DNA of 39,235 nt from Nonomuraea turkmeniaca (lineage in GTDB: Bacteria > Actinomycetota > Actinomycetes > Streptosporangiales > Streptosporangiaceae), in assembly GCF_005889735.1 (NCBI RefSeq), contig NZ_VCKY01000089.1:1-39235 (forward strand), in the 5' to 3' direction. The notes under the pieces are model-generated. The model searched no databases and was not told the DNA's origin. It worked only from the letters and a program-made list of their open reading frames with translations. This document shows positions 8,464-16,451 of the stretch, in pieces. Every line of letters begins with the position of its first letter. Position 1 is the stretch's first letter. A program made the position numbers and the translations under genes.

Positions 8464-8994
8464 GTGAATTCGCTGGCCGACCACATCAGAAGCCTGTGGC
8501 CCTCCTGCGGCCCGGTCCGCCTGGTGGCCGTGGACGGGCCCGCCGGGGCGGGCAAGACCACGTTCGCGGAGCGGCTGGGGACGGCACTCGGGTGCCAGGT
8601 GATCCACAGCGACGACTTCCCGGTGCCGTGGGAGGAGGGTCCGGGCCACTGGTTCAAGGCGCTCGACGAGCAGGTGCTGCGCCCGCTCCAGCGTGGGCTG
8701 CCCGGGGGTTTCCGCAGGTACGACTGGGTACGCGGCGAATACGCGGAACATGTGACCGTCCCGGTGGCGCCGGTCCTCGTCATCGAGGGCGTCGGCACGG
8801 CCCGCACCTCGGCGGCGCCCCTGCTGGCGTACACCGTCTGGGTGGAGGCGGCCGAGCCGGTGCGCCTGGCCCGCGTGCTGGAGCGGGACGGGCCCGAACT
8901 GGAGCCGCGATGGCGGGAGTGGTTCGCGGCGGAGAAGGCGTGGTTCGCCGAGGACCGCACCCGCGAGCGGGCCGACGTCGTCATCCAGACGTGA
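8464..8994 (+). CDS. Uridine kinase-like P-loop kinase
   Basis: A 176-aa cytoplasmic kinase. The Walker A loop GPAGAGKTT lies at residues 25-33, followed by CQVIHSDDFPVPW, where the DD pair corresponds to the catalytic/metal site of uridine/phosphoribulokinase-type enzymes. LVIEGVGTAR (~103-112) is the usual strand after the lid base. Many short actinobacterial 'uridine kinase' proteins look like this and their true substrate (nucleoside or small metabolite) is unproven. GTG start at 8464, just after a TACCCT box. It converges on the histidine phosphatase gene with a 14-bp overlap. Confidence 0.8.
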   Translation: MNSLADHIRSLWPSCGPVRLVAVDGPAGAGKTTFAERLGTALGCQVIHSDDFPVPWEEGPGHWFKALDEQVLRPLQRGLPGGFRRYDWVRGEYAEHVTVPVAPVLVIEGVGTARTSAAPLLAYTVWVEAAEPVRLARVLERDGPELEPRWREWFAAEKAWFAEDRTRERADVVIQT

Positions 8995-9661
8995 GGTGGT
9001 CCACGTCGTTGAAGCGGACGAGCTCGAAGGGGCCGCCGCCGGTGCGCCAGACGGACACGGACGCGTTCAGCACCGGGGCGAACGCGAGCACGGCCGCCGG
9101 CTCCGCGTCCGGGTCGCCCGCGATGACGTGGCGCAGCCCGAGCACCACCGAGTCGTGCGCGACGACCAGCACCCGCCGCCCGTCCGCACGCCTGTCCAGG
9201 TCATCGAGGAAGTCCCTGAGCCGGACGACGACGTCGGCCAGGGATTCGCCACCGGGCGGGCGGAAGGCGTAGGCGCCCTCCGCCTCGCGCCGCGCCACCT
9301 CGCCGGGGAACCGCTCCCTGATCGCGGCCAGGTTGAGGTGCGCGAACGCCCCCGCCTCCTGGTCCCTGAGCCGCTCGTCCACGGTGACGGGAAGCGGATC
9401 GACGCCCCAGGCCTCCTGCGCGATCTTCCACGTGTCGAGCGCCCGCAGGTAGGGAGAGCACCACACCAGCTCGGGGGTCTCGGCGGCGGGCATGCCCGCC
9501 AGTGACCGCCCGAGCGCGGCGGCCTGCGCCCTGCCCAGATCGGTCAGCGTGACCTCGTGGTCGCCCGGCTCGTAGAACAGCGGCCTGTCGCCGGCCTCCT
9601 CATGAGCGAGGTTGGCCTGGCTCTGCCCGTGTCGCACCGCCATGATCGCCACCGGACCCAT
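8981..9661 (-). CDS. Histidine phosphatase (phosphoglycerate mutase-like)
   Basis: Residues 10-12 are RHG within AVRHGQSQAN, the phospho-His catalytic motif. The second catalytic His is in VLVVAHDSVVLGLRH, and Arg/Glu partners are in CSPYLRALDTWK and RLRDQEAGAF. At 226 aa it is a normal single-domain member. The DQEAGAF and PPGGESLADV motifs fit broad-specificity phosphatases (CobC/GpmB-like) better than true glycolytic mutase. Its ATG follows CAAAAT by 6 bases and has no Shine-Dalgarno, so it may be leaderless. The 3' end overlaps the convergent kinase gene. Confidence 0.85.
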   Translation of the reverse strand: MGPVAIMAVRHGQSQANLAHEEAGDRPLFYEPGDHEVTLTDLGRAQAAALGRSLAGMPAAETPELVWCSPYLRALDTWKIAQEAWGVDPLPVTVDERLRDQEAGAFAHLNLAAIRERFPGEVARREAEGAYAFRPPGGESLADVVVRLRDFLDDLDRRADGRRVLVVAHDSVVLGLRHVIAGDPDAEPAAVLAFAPVLNASVSVWRTGGGPFELVRFNDVDHLTSG

Positions 9662-9688
9662 CCCGCCATTTTGTCACGAAGCGGTTCG

Positions 9689-9705
9689 GCAAATTACGGT
9701 CAAGG
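9689..9705 (+). repeat. 17-bp direct repeat, left copy
   Basis: GCAAATTACGGTCAAGG. It matches the sequence at 12817-12833 at 14 of 17 positions in the same orientation. The two copies bracket the convergent beta-propeller pair. It is either a shared regulatory site, one copy upstream of each paralogue, or a footprint of an old insertion. Confidence 0.35.
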
Positions 9706-9730
9706 CCGTTATTCGGGATTGAGGTCGTAT

Positions 9731-10772
9731 GTGCGTATCATCGCAGCAGCACTCCTCGTTGCCTTATCCCTCTCGACTCCGGTCCAGGCCGAATCCACCG
9801 CAGCCCCACCCACCGGGTGCGGCTTCCACACCCTCGGCGCGCTTCTGACGGAGACCACCACCGCCGGCACCGCACTGGATGCCGACCACCCGGAGGGACC
9901 ACGCGTCTACTCCGTCACCTCCAGCGCCTCCGGGCCGGCGCAGCTCGGGATCAGGGACGCCCGGCCGCCTACGACCCCGCCACCGGCGAGGCCACGAACT
10001 GGACGAAAGTCGGTCAGAGCGAGGGCATCGTCACCCACAAGGGCAAGCTCTACCTTGGCGTCTACCCCGGAGCGCGGATCTACGAGTTCGACGGGACCGC
10101 GCCCAGGCTCCTGCTCGACCTCGGCGGCCAGGAGCAGGACCGGCCCTTCGCGATGATCTCGGCGGGCGACTGGCTGGCGTTCGGCACCGTGCCCAAGTCC
10201 GGCACCCACGGCGGCGTGCTCGGCCTGCTCGACCCCGCCACCGGCCGCTCGGTGATCAGGCGGGACATCATCCCCGGCCACAGCATCATCGGGCTGGCCT
10301 ACCGCGACGGGATCATCTATGGCGCCCCTCGGCCTTCGGCGGCACCAGCACGCCGGCGGGCGAGGCCGTGGCGTTCGCGTACGACATCGCCACGGACTCG
10401 CTCAAGTGGCAGTCCACCCCCGTCGCCGGCGACCTCGCGCTCGGCTCGATCACCTTCGACGGCGCCGGGCGGCTGTGGGGGCTGACTCCGGACACCCTGT
10501 TCGAGATGGACCCCGCCACCGGGCAGACCGTCAGGACCGTCCAGCACCAGGCCTACGCCTGGTCCACCGCCACGCAGGTCTGGCTGGACACCCGCCTCTT
10601 CTTCCACAAGGGTTTCTTGTGGGGCAAGGTGCGGGGGAAGGTGTACCGGTTCGATCCGGGGACGATGGCGTTCGCGCGCATCGCCCGCCCGATCACGAAC
10701 CTGACGCTCGGCCCTGACGGCCACCTCTACCTGTCACGCAACGAGAACTTCTCCACCTACCGCATCTGCTAA
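9731..10772 (+). pseudogene. Broken secreted beta-propeller (quinoprotein-like) gene
   Basis: The start is GTG at 9731 with GAGG five bases upstream. It opens with a signal peptide (VRIIAAALLVALSLSTPVQA) and about 50 residues that align with the start of the intact paralogue at 10769-12778. The reading frame then breaks near 9958. The downstream frame resumes at AAYDPATGEATNW, which matches the paralogue roughly 340 residues further on, so a large internal piece is missing. A second break lies near 10320 (the paralogue reads YGGTS at the equivalent place). The last frame runs to TAA 10770-10772. Two frameshifts plus an internal deletion make a functional product unlikely. Sequencing error could explain one frameshift but not the missing part. 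Confidence 0.8.
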
Positions 10773-12778
10773 CGGGTCAGCCGGAACAGGCGCGATCCCT
10801 CGGCGAAGTAGACGTCCCCGGACCTGTGCACCGCAAGCTGGTGCACAGGTCCTTCCCGCAGTACGGCGTGCAGCTCCGTCCGCGGGTCGAGCGAGAAGAC
10901 GTCCCGGCCGGCGTGCGCCCCGTACAGGACACGATCGCGCGGGTTGAAGGCGAGTTGCCCGCTCGAGCTCTTGCTGTCCGACAGCGTGACCCGTTCGACC
11001 ACCTTGCGGGCGGCCGTGCTGACGGCGAACACCTCACCGCCCGCGATCCCCCACAACCGTCCCCGGTCGTCGAACGTCAGCGCCGGGATGGCGGGCTTGC
11101 CCGGGGCGGGGACGATCTCCCACAGCAGCCGGTTCTCCTTCACCGACCATGCGAACAGCTTGGCCTCCGGCTGCGTCGGCAACGTGGCCGACTGGCCGCT
11201 GTAGATGGACGTGCCGCCGTAGAGCACGCCGTCGCGGTAAGCGAGCGAGACGATGCTCTGGTCCTTGACCACGTTGCGCTGGGAGTGCTTGAGCGTCCCG
11301 GTCCGCGGATCCCACACGGCCAGCACGCCGCCCAGATGGCCGAGGTCCGGCATGGTGCCCGCGGCGAGATAGCGGCCCGCCGACACCAGCGCCCGCGGCC
11401 TGATCTGCTTGTCCGCCGTGAGGTCGAACAGCCGTGCCGGGTTCGCCGCCGCGCCGGGCTCGGGGCTCGGCGAGTACTCGGTGCTGTTCCACGGCAGCGC
11501 CGGATCGTAGGCGTAGACCCTGGCCTCGGGGTAGGCGCCGATATAGAGCTTGCCGTCGTGGGCGGTCATGTCCTCGCTCTGGGAGAAGGTGTGGAACTCC
11601 TCCCTCTTGCCCGTCACCGGGTCCAGGGCGGCGAAGCCGCCGTTGAGGAAGCCACCGGCGTACATGCGGCCGTCGGGGCCCTCCGCGAGCGCGGTCACGT
11701 CGATGGGCTCGCCCCTGACCCCCGTCTGCACGAACGACTTCGCGCCGGTCTGCGGGTTGTAGCGGAACATCAGCCCACGCCAGAGCAGGCCGACGATGCT
11801 CTTGCCCGGATAGTCCGGCAGGCCCAGCTCGGCCCAGCCGATGCCGCGCGTGTTGGCCACCCGGCCGGTGATGGACATCCCGGTCCCGGTCGTGGCCTTG
11901 GTACGGGGGTCGTAGCGGACCAGCTCACCGCTCTTGACCAGGTAGACCGCGCCCTCGTCGTCCGGGGGCGAGACGTCCAGGCCGTGCGCGACGTCGAGCG
12001 TGTCGCTCCACCCGCCGGCGGCGATGTCCCAGACGTGCAGCGGGCCAGGGCTCGCGCCGCCGAAACGGACGTAGAGGAAGCCGGCCGCGACGTTGACGTC
12101 GTAGGCCCACTTGCCCACCGGGTCGAAGCCGGCGGGCAGGGGAAGCTGCCTGGTGGTCCCCGAGGCGGCGTCGATCTCGAAGACGGCGGCGGGGTCCTCG
12201 GTGCCCGCGTAGATCTTCCCGCCGGCGTAGGAGACGCTGCGGACGTAGGCGTGGGTGGGCGAGAGCTTGCCGTAGTCGCGCACGCCGGTCGCGGGGTCGT
12301 AGGCGAACAGGCGTCCGCCTGGGGAGGTGCCGCCGTAGACGGTGGCGCCCTCGCCGGCGGCCACGGACCAGATGAAGTTCTCCGAGGGCAGGGGCCTGCC
12401 GAGGTCCTGGACTCCGCCCTGGTCCGTCCAGCGGTAGAGGCGGCCGTCGTTGTACGTGCCGGTGTACACGCTGCCGTCCGGGGTGGCGTCCACGGCCCAG
12501 GAGCCGTCGGCGCCCGGCAGGTCGTACCTGGCCACCTCGGCGCCGGTGGCGGGGTCGACGGCGTTGAGGTGGGCGGGGGCGCCGGAGGAGGCGCCCCACA
12601 GGACGGTCCGGCCACCGGGTCCGGGCGCCACCACGCCGCCGATCAGCAGCTCGTCCTCCAGCGGGACGCCGAGATCCTCGACGCGTGGCGCCGTCGTGGC
12701 CGCCGCCGGAGCGACGGCGCCGAGCACGGCGAGAGCGCTCACCATGCCGCACGCAAGCATGCGTTTAATTAAGGTCAT
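10769..12778 (-). CDS. Secreted beta-propeller protein (PQQ/quinoprotein-like repeats)
   Basis: A 669-aa exported protein with a signal peptide at residues 1-27 (cleavage after PAAA). The mature part is a chain of beta-propeller blades with recurring xxDPxTG and KIYAGT/LYIGAY motifs, typical of quinoprotein-alcohol-dehydrogenase-like or YVTN-type folds. No catalytic Cys pair or PQQ-specific residues are evident, so an enzymatic role is uncertain; binding of carbohydrate or a cell-surface ligand is possible. The ATG at 12778 follows a good sigma-70 promoter with only 6 bases between the -10 and the ATG. It converges on the broken paralogue, with stops overlapping by 4 bp. Confidence 0.8.
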   Translation of the reverse strand: MTLIKRMLACGMVSALAVLGAVAPAAATTAPRVEDLGVPLEDELLIGGVVAPGPGGRTVLWGASSGAPAHLNAVDPATGAEVARYDLPGADGSWAVDATPDGSVYTGTYNDGRLYRWTDQGGVQDLGRPLPSENFIWSVAAGEGATVYGGTSPGGRLFAYDPATGVRDYGKLSPTHAYVRSVSYAGGKIYAGTEDPAAVFEIDAASGTTRQLPLPAGFDPVGKWAYDVNVAAGFLYVRFGGASPGPLHVWDIAAGGWSDTLDVAHGLDVSPPDDEGAVYLVKSGELVRYDPRTKATTGTGMSITGRVANTRGIGWAELGLPDYPGKSIVGLLWRGLMFRYNPQTGAKSFVQTGVRGEPIDVTALAEGPDGRMYAGGFLNGGFAALDPVTGKREEFHTFSQSEDMTAHDGKLYIGAYPEARVYAYDPALPWNSTEYSPSPEPGAAANPARLFDLTADKQIRPRALVSAGRYLAAGTMPDLGHLGGVLAVWDPRTGTLKHSQRNVVKDQSIVSLAYRDGVLYGGTSIYSGQSATLPTQPEAKLFAWSVKENRLLWEIVPAPGKPAIPALTFDDRGRLWGIAGGEVFAVSTAARKVVERVTLSDSKSSSGQLAFNPRDRVLYGAHAGRDVFSLDPRTELHAVLREGPVHQLAVHRSGDVYFAEGSRLFRLTR

Positions 12779-12784
12779 GACCGA

Positions 12785-12814
12785 AACCTAGGAAGTCGCC
12801 TGGTTTCCCGTCAA
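12785..12814 (-). promoter_or_regulatory. Sigma-70 promoter, leaderless, for the beta-propeller gene
   Basis: On the minus strand, TTGACG (12814-12809), an 18-bp spacer, TAGGTT (12790-12785), then six bases and the ATG at 12778. This is the best-formed leaderless promoter in the window because both boxes are visible. Confidence 0.65.
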
Positions 12815-12816
12815 TA

Positions 12817-12833
12817 GCGGATTACGGTAAAGG
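12817..12833 (+). repeat. 17-bp direct repeat, right copy
   Basis: GCGGATTACGGTAAAGG, a 14/17 match to 9689-9705. It lies just upstream of the -35 box of the intact beta-propeller gene. Confidence 0.35.
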
Positions 12834-12937
12834 AACTAATTCATGCTGCATTCCCGCCGCGCGTCCCGGTTCAGAGGTGAGCACGATCACGCGCCGGCCT
12901 GCCCGCCCCCGGGCGCGGGTCACCTTCCCGCCTTTCA

Positions 12938-12949
12938 TATGGTGATCCC
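12938..12949 (+). promoter_or_regulatory. Leaderless -10 box for the 12950 gene
   Basis: TATGGT (12938-12943) followed by exactly 6 bases and the ATG at 12950. There is no Shine-Dalgarno and no clear -35. Confidence 0.4.
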
Positions 12950-13819
12950 ATGACTTCTGTCGCAGTTCTCGGAACCGGCCTCATGGGCGCTCCCATGGCC
13001 CGCAACCTCGTCACATCCGGGCTGCCGGTCAGGGTGTGGAACCGCACCAAGGCGAAAGCCGAGCCGCTGGCGGCCGACGGCGCGGTGGTGGTGGGGTCGC
13101 CGGCCGAGGCGGTCGAGGGCGCGGACGTGATCGTCACGATGTTGAGCGACGGTGACGCGGTACGCGCGGCGATGACCGCAGCCTCGCCCGGGCTGCGGCC
13201 CGGGCAGGTGTGGGCGCAGATGAGCACGGTCGGGATCGACGCGGTCGGCGGGCTGGCGGCGCTGGCGGGCGAGCACGGGCTGACGTTCGTGGACGCGCCG
13301 GTCCAGGGCACCAGGCAGCCGGCCGAGCAGGGCAAGCTCATCATCCTGGCGGCGGGGCCGCAGTCCGCCAGACCGGCGCTGGAGCCGGTTTTCTCCGCGG
13401 TCGGCCAGCGGACGCTCTGGCTCGGCGAGTCCGGCGCGGACGGCACGGCCTCCAAGTTGAAGCTGGCCGCGGTGAGCTACGCCATCTCCCTCACCGCCGT
13501 CGTCGCCGAGTCCCTCGCCCTCGCCAAGGGCCTGGGGCTGGACCCCGATCTGGTCCGGCAGGTGATCAGCGGCGGGCCGCTGGACAACGCCTACTTCCAG
13601 GGCAAGTCCAAGGCCATTATGGAGGGCGACTTCACGCCCAGCTTCACGGTGTCCAACGCCGAGAAGGACACTCGGCTGATCACGCGGGCCGGGGAGTCGA
13701 CCGGGGTCCGGCTGGACGTGGTGGCGGCGGCCGGGGAACGTTTCCGGCGGGCGGAGGCCCAGGGACATGGTGACGAGGACATGGCGGCTACGTATTTCGC
13801 CAGCTTCGACAAGGGGTAA
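12950..13819 (+). CDS. NAD(P)-dependent beta-hydroxyacid dehydrogenase (3-hydroxyisobutyrate dehydrogenase family)
   Basis: The N-terminal Rossmann motif VAVLGTGLMGAPMARNL (residues 4-20) is followed by WNRTKAKAE, where Arg suggests NADP preference. The substrate-binding motif appears as FVDAPVQGTRQPAEQGKL (the family DAPVSGG region, with G replaced by T). The catalytic Lys lies in GTASKLKLAA. At 289 aa it has the standard length. The family includes 3-hydroxyisobutyrate, tartronate-semialdehyde and glyoxylate/succinic-semialdehyde reductases, plus imine reductases; the DAPVQGT variation makes the exact substrate uncertain. It appears to be a single-gene transcript, with a leaderless-type start and structured-RNA-like repeats right after its stop. 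Confidence 0.85.
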   Translation: MTSVAVLGTGLMGAPMARNLVTSGLPVRVWNRTKAKAEPLAADGAVVVGSPAEAVEGADVIVTMLSDGDAVRAAMTAASPGLRPGQVWAQMSTVGIDAVGGLAALAGEHGLTFVDAPVQGTRQPAEQGKLIILAAGPQSARPALEPVFSAVGQRTLWLGESGADGTASKLKLAAVSYAISLTAVVAESLALAKGLGLDPDLVRQVISGGPLDNAYFQGKSKAIMEGDFTPSFTVSNAEKDTRLITRAGESTGVRLDVVAAAGERFRRAEAQGHGDEDMAATYFASFDKG

Positions 13820-13824
13820 GCGGT

Positions 13825-13830
13825 TACGCT
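13825..13830 (+). promoter_or_regulatory. Possible -10 box before structured unit A
   Basis: TACGCT lies 10 bases before the first hairpin of unit A. No good -35 is seen. It is listed because unit B has a TANNNT box in nearly the same position. Confidence 0.25.
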
Positions 13831-13840
13831 GTGATGGCCG

Positions 13841-13901
13841 CCCATCGCTGATGGGAGTGGAAGTGAGCCCGGGTGGACTGCCGGACGACAGGAGCCCGGG
13901 T
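13841..13901 (+). ncRNA. Structured RNA-like unit A (tandem copy 1)
   Basis: A hairpin (CCCATC, loop GCT, GATGGG, 13841-13855) is followed by a conserved core at 13858-13901 that starts TGGAAGTGAGCCCGGGTG and ends GACAGGAGCCCGGGT. In the core, CCCGGG near 13868 can pair with CCCGGG near 13895, enclosing a CTG/CAG inner stem. Unit B has the same order of parts with compensating base changes in the first hairpin, which supports selection on RNA structure. It ends about 130 bases before the 3' end of the DUF3800-like pseudogene on the other strand. It is called an RNA by structure only; no expression evidence is available. Confidence 0.5.
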
Positions 13902-13914
13902 CCACGCATTCCAC

Positions 13915-13943
13915 GTGACTATCCGTGTGCGACCAGGTACAGT
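13915..13943 (+). promoter_or_regulatory. Possible promoter before structured unit B
   Basis: GTGACT (13915-13920), a 17-bp spacer, then TACAGT (13938-13943). Predicted transcription would begin near 13950, a few bases before the first hairpin of unit B. The -35 is only a partial match. Confidence 0.35.
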
Positions 13944-13956
13944 AGGGGCATCGCCG

Positions 13957-14019
13957 CCCTCCTACGGGGGGGATGGAAGTGGGCCCGGGTGTACTGCCGG
14001 AATTGACAGGAGCCCGGGC
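13957..14019 (+). ncRNA. Structured RNA-like unit B (tandem copy 2)
   Basis: Hairpin CCCTCC, loop TAC, GGGGGG (13957-13971), then the core at 13974-14019 starting TGGAAGTGGGCCCGGGTG and ending GACAGGAGCCCGGGC. The core matches unit A over about 44 bases with a 2-base length difference in the apical loop. Compared with unit A, a T-A pair becomes C-G and an A-T pair becomes T-G in the first hairpin. T-G is allowed in RNA on the + strand but would be an A-C mismatch on the other strand, which favours + transcription. Confidence 0.5.
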
Positions 14020-14028
14020 TTCGCGCTG

Positions 14029-14597
14029 TCAGCGGGTCTCAGTGCGCCGCAACAGCATGTTGGCCTCCACCTGGCTCCAAAATCTATGATCGCCACGCTC
14101 GGCCAGAGATCTCGCCCCCGCAACGATATCCGGTAGCCATAGCAGGGGCTCCAGCAACGGGTCACACCATGACAAAAGCAGCCGAGGCGGCATCGCGTGG
14201 CGGCCTTGAAGGACAGCGACCAGTTCGTGATCCCGCTGGTCAAGCTCGCTATCACGGCGCTCGAAGACCACGTCGATCACATGGTGACCGCCGAGCTCCC
14301 AAAGCAGACACTCCATACACTTGCGGCGAGCACGCTCCTGGCGCTTCGGGTCCACACCGGCGCCGACGACGACAATGCCTGCAGGCTGTAGCCCGCCACC
14401 GCCTCGATGAGCTGGGCCCGCCGCTTGTCGTTTTCGTCGCGCCAATGCAGCCGAGGCTGTCGTCGCAACAGCAACGCGCGAAGATCGCCCCGATAGCGAT
14501 CAGCTTGATGCGGAGCCACAAGCACTGCCGCCATAAGATACAGGCCGCGTGCGAGCACCATGGATTCATCGACGTAAGCAGAGAATGGGGGGTTCAC
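14029..14597 (-). pseudogene. Frameshifted DUF3800-like gene
   Basis: Starting at GTG 14597, the frame gives a DUF3800-like N-terminus (FSAYVDES...GLYLMAAVLVAPHQAD, residues ~5-33) and continues to AVAGYSLQA. The homologous continuation (IVVVGAGVDPKRQERARRKCMECLLWELGGHHVIDVVFERRDSELDQRD...LPDIVAGARSLAERGD) is in the -1 frame and runs to the stop at 14029, so about one base has been lost near 14385. No slippery heptamer is visible there, so mutation or sequencing error is more likely than programmed frameshifting. The expected intact length is ~190 aa. The domain is of unknown function. The start lies 46 bases after the HyuB stop on the same strand. The domain call comes from motif memory and is moderate. 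Confidence 0.6.
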
Positions 14598-14642
14598 GGA
14601 GGATCATGGTAGCCCTCATTCTCACGAAGAGTGATTAACTCC

Positions 14643-16451
14643 TCACAATTCGTCCACGGCGGCCTGAGACCGTCCACCCGAAAGCTTGGCGTACCCAGGC
14701 CCCCTGTCGAAGAACCGGTCGGCCGGCGGCCGCAGCGTGGCGCGGAGTTCGGCCGTCGCCTGTTCGTCGATGCGGTCCCCGTCCAGCACGACCCCGTAGT
14801 CGCCGAGGGCGCCCGCGATCGACACCTTCCCGTCCCGGACGTCGGCCGCCACCGCCCGCGGGTCCCGGTCGTACGGCGAGCCCCAGCCGCCACCCCCGGT
14901 GGTGCGGATGCGGATCACCTCGCCCGCCTGGACCGGGTGGTCGTCTACCAGGCCTTCCATCTCCTTGCCCGCAATCTCCACCCGGAACGGCCGCCCGGCG
15001 AGACCGCCGTTGACTCCCCAGCAGGACAGGATCGAGCGGTCAGCGATGGACATGTACGACGCGTCCCGCAACATCCTGATGTGCTTGTCGTAGCCGAGCC
15101 CGCCCCTGAACATGCCGGGACCGCCGGAGTCGCAGGCCAGCGCCAGCCGCTCCACCCGGAACGGCCACCGCGCCTCGGCGAACTCGACCGGGATGTTGCG
15201 CGAGTCCGGCACCACATGGATGGTGTCCTCGCCGTCGGCGTACCAGCGCCCGCCGGAGCCGCCGCCCAGGACCTCGCGCATCAGGTACGGCTGCCCCTCG
15301 GCGTCCGTCCCGTACACGCCCGTGTAGCGGATCGTCTCCTGGTCGGCCGGCATGCGCCCGCCCGTGGCCTTGGCCAGGACGCCGGCGAGCACGCCGAGCA
15401 GGCGCAGGATGACGAACGTGCGGGCGTTGGTGGGGGCCGGGAAGACGGGCGTGAGCAGCGTGCCCTTCTCCGGGAAGATCATCTTGATGAGCGGCACGAC
15501 GCCCTCGTTGACGTCCAGCTCCGCCATCCGCTCGGGCGTGTCGGCCAGGTTGCGCAGCACCGGGGCGAGCCACTTCTTCAGGAACACGCCGTCGGCGTAG
15601 TCGCCCGCGTGGTTGATCGGGCCCTTGGCCTGCGGCGACGTTCCGGTGAAGTCGATCGTCAAAGGGGAGTCGGCCGCGTGATCGACGGTCAGCGTGATGC
15701 GCTGGGCATGCAGGCGGGGCTCGTCCACGCCGTCGTGCTCGGCGTAGTCCTCCCACACGTACGTCCCCTCAGGGATCTTCGACAGCAGCTCCCTGCGGAA
15801 CGTCTCCGTGGTCTTGGAGATGATCGCGTCGAAGCACTCCTCGACGGCCTGCCGGCCGTACCGCTCGAACAGCTCGCTCAGCCGCCGCGCCCCCATCAGG
15901 CAGGCCGAGCACTCCGCGTCCAGGTCGCCGGCCAGCGAGTCGGGCATCCGCGAGTTGCGGGTCATGATGCGCAGCGCGGCCTCGTTCGGCACGCCCTCGT
16001 CCCAGAGCTTGATCGGCGGGACCATCAGGCCCTCCTCGAAGACCGAGCGGGCGTGCGAGGGCATCGAGCCGGGCACGGCGCCGCCGATGTCGTCGTGGTG
16101 GCCGAACGCCTGCACGAACGCCACCACCTCGCCCTCGTGGAACACCGGCACGGTCACGCACAGGTCGGGCAGGTGGCCGATGCCGCCCTCGGACAGGTAG
16201 ACGTCGTTGTGGAAGTAGACGTCGCCCGGCTTCATCGTCTCGATCGGGAAGTCGCGCACGATCGGCTGGACGAGCGCGCTGTAGGACCGGCCGGTCAGCT
16301 TGCGCAGGCGGACGTCGTGGATGCCGGCGCGGAAGTCGTGCGCGTCGCGGATCATCGGCGAGCGCGCCGTCCGCGCGATGGCGGTCTCGACCTCCTTCTC
16401 GACAGAGGCCAGCGTGCCCTCGACGATCTCGATGAGGATGGGGTCAGTCAC
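14643..16451 (-). CDS. hyuB: Hydantoinase B / oxoprolinase / acetone carboxylase alpha-type subunit
   Basis: About 602 aa. Family landmarks include DPILIEIVEGTLASVEKEVETAIARTARSPMIRDAHDF at the N-terminus, MKPGDVYFHNDVYLSEGGIGHLPDLCVTVPVF, FGHHDDIGGAVPGSMP and a Gly-rich GGGGWGSPYDRDP tail. It acts in the cytoplasm with the ATP-dependent partner HyuA encoded just upstream. I prefer GTG 16451 (GGAG seven bases before it, 8-bp overlap with hyuA) over TTG 16457. The family covers N-methylhydantoinase, 5-oxoprolinase and acetone/acetophenone carboxylases. No gamma subunit is encoded nearby, which weakens the acetone carboxylase option; the true substrate is open. Confidence 0.88.
   Translation of the reverse strand: MTDPILIEIVEGTLASVEKEVETAIARTARSPMIRDAHDFRAGIHDVRLRKLTGRSYSALVQPIVRDFPIETMKPGDVYFHNDVYLSEGGIGHLPDLCVTVPVFHEGEVVAFVQAFGHHDDIGGAVPGSMPSHARSVFEEGLMVPPIKLWDEGVPNEAALRIMTRNSRMPDSLAGDLDAECSACLMGARRLSELFERYGRQAVEECFDAIISKTTETFRRELLSKIPEGTYVWEDYAEHDGVDEPRLHAQRITLTVDHAADSPLTIDFTGTSPQAKGPINHAGDYADGVFLKKWLAPVLRNLADTPERMAELDVNEGVVPLIKMIFPEKGTLLTPVFPAPTNARTFVILRLLGVLAGVLAKATGGRMPADQETIRYTGVYGTDAEGQPYLMREVLGGGSGGRWYADGEDTIHVVPDSRNIPVEFAEARWPFRVERLALACDSGGPGMFRGGLGYDKHIRMLRDASYMSIADRSILSCWGVNGGLAGRPFRVEIAGKEMEGLVDDHPVQAGEVIRIRTTGGGGWGSPYDRDPRAVAADVRDGKVSIAGALGDYGVVLDGDRIDEQATAELRATLRPPADRFFDRGPGYAKLSGGRSQAAVDEL

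Noticed and set aside
8374..8751. 126-residue N-terminal extension of the CoA transferase
   Set aside because: A perfect AGGAGG and GTG at 8373 give the normal family length; the extension overlaps the kinase gene and lacks similarity.
10826..12772. Long + strand open frame opposite the propeller gene
   Set aside because: Shadow of the gene on the other strand, with no signal peptide, domain or start signal.
13841..14019. CRISPR-like repeat pair
   Set aside because: Only two copies, each with internal hairpins and unequal length; no cas genes; better explained as structured RNA units.
14370..14400. Programmed -1 frameshift in the DUF3800-like gene
   Set aside because: No slippery X XXY YYZ sequence and no downstream pseudoknot seen; ordinary mutation or sequencing error is simpler.
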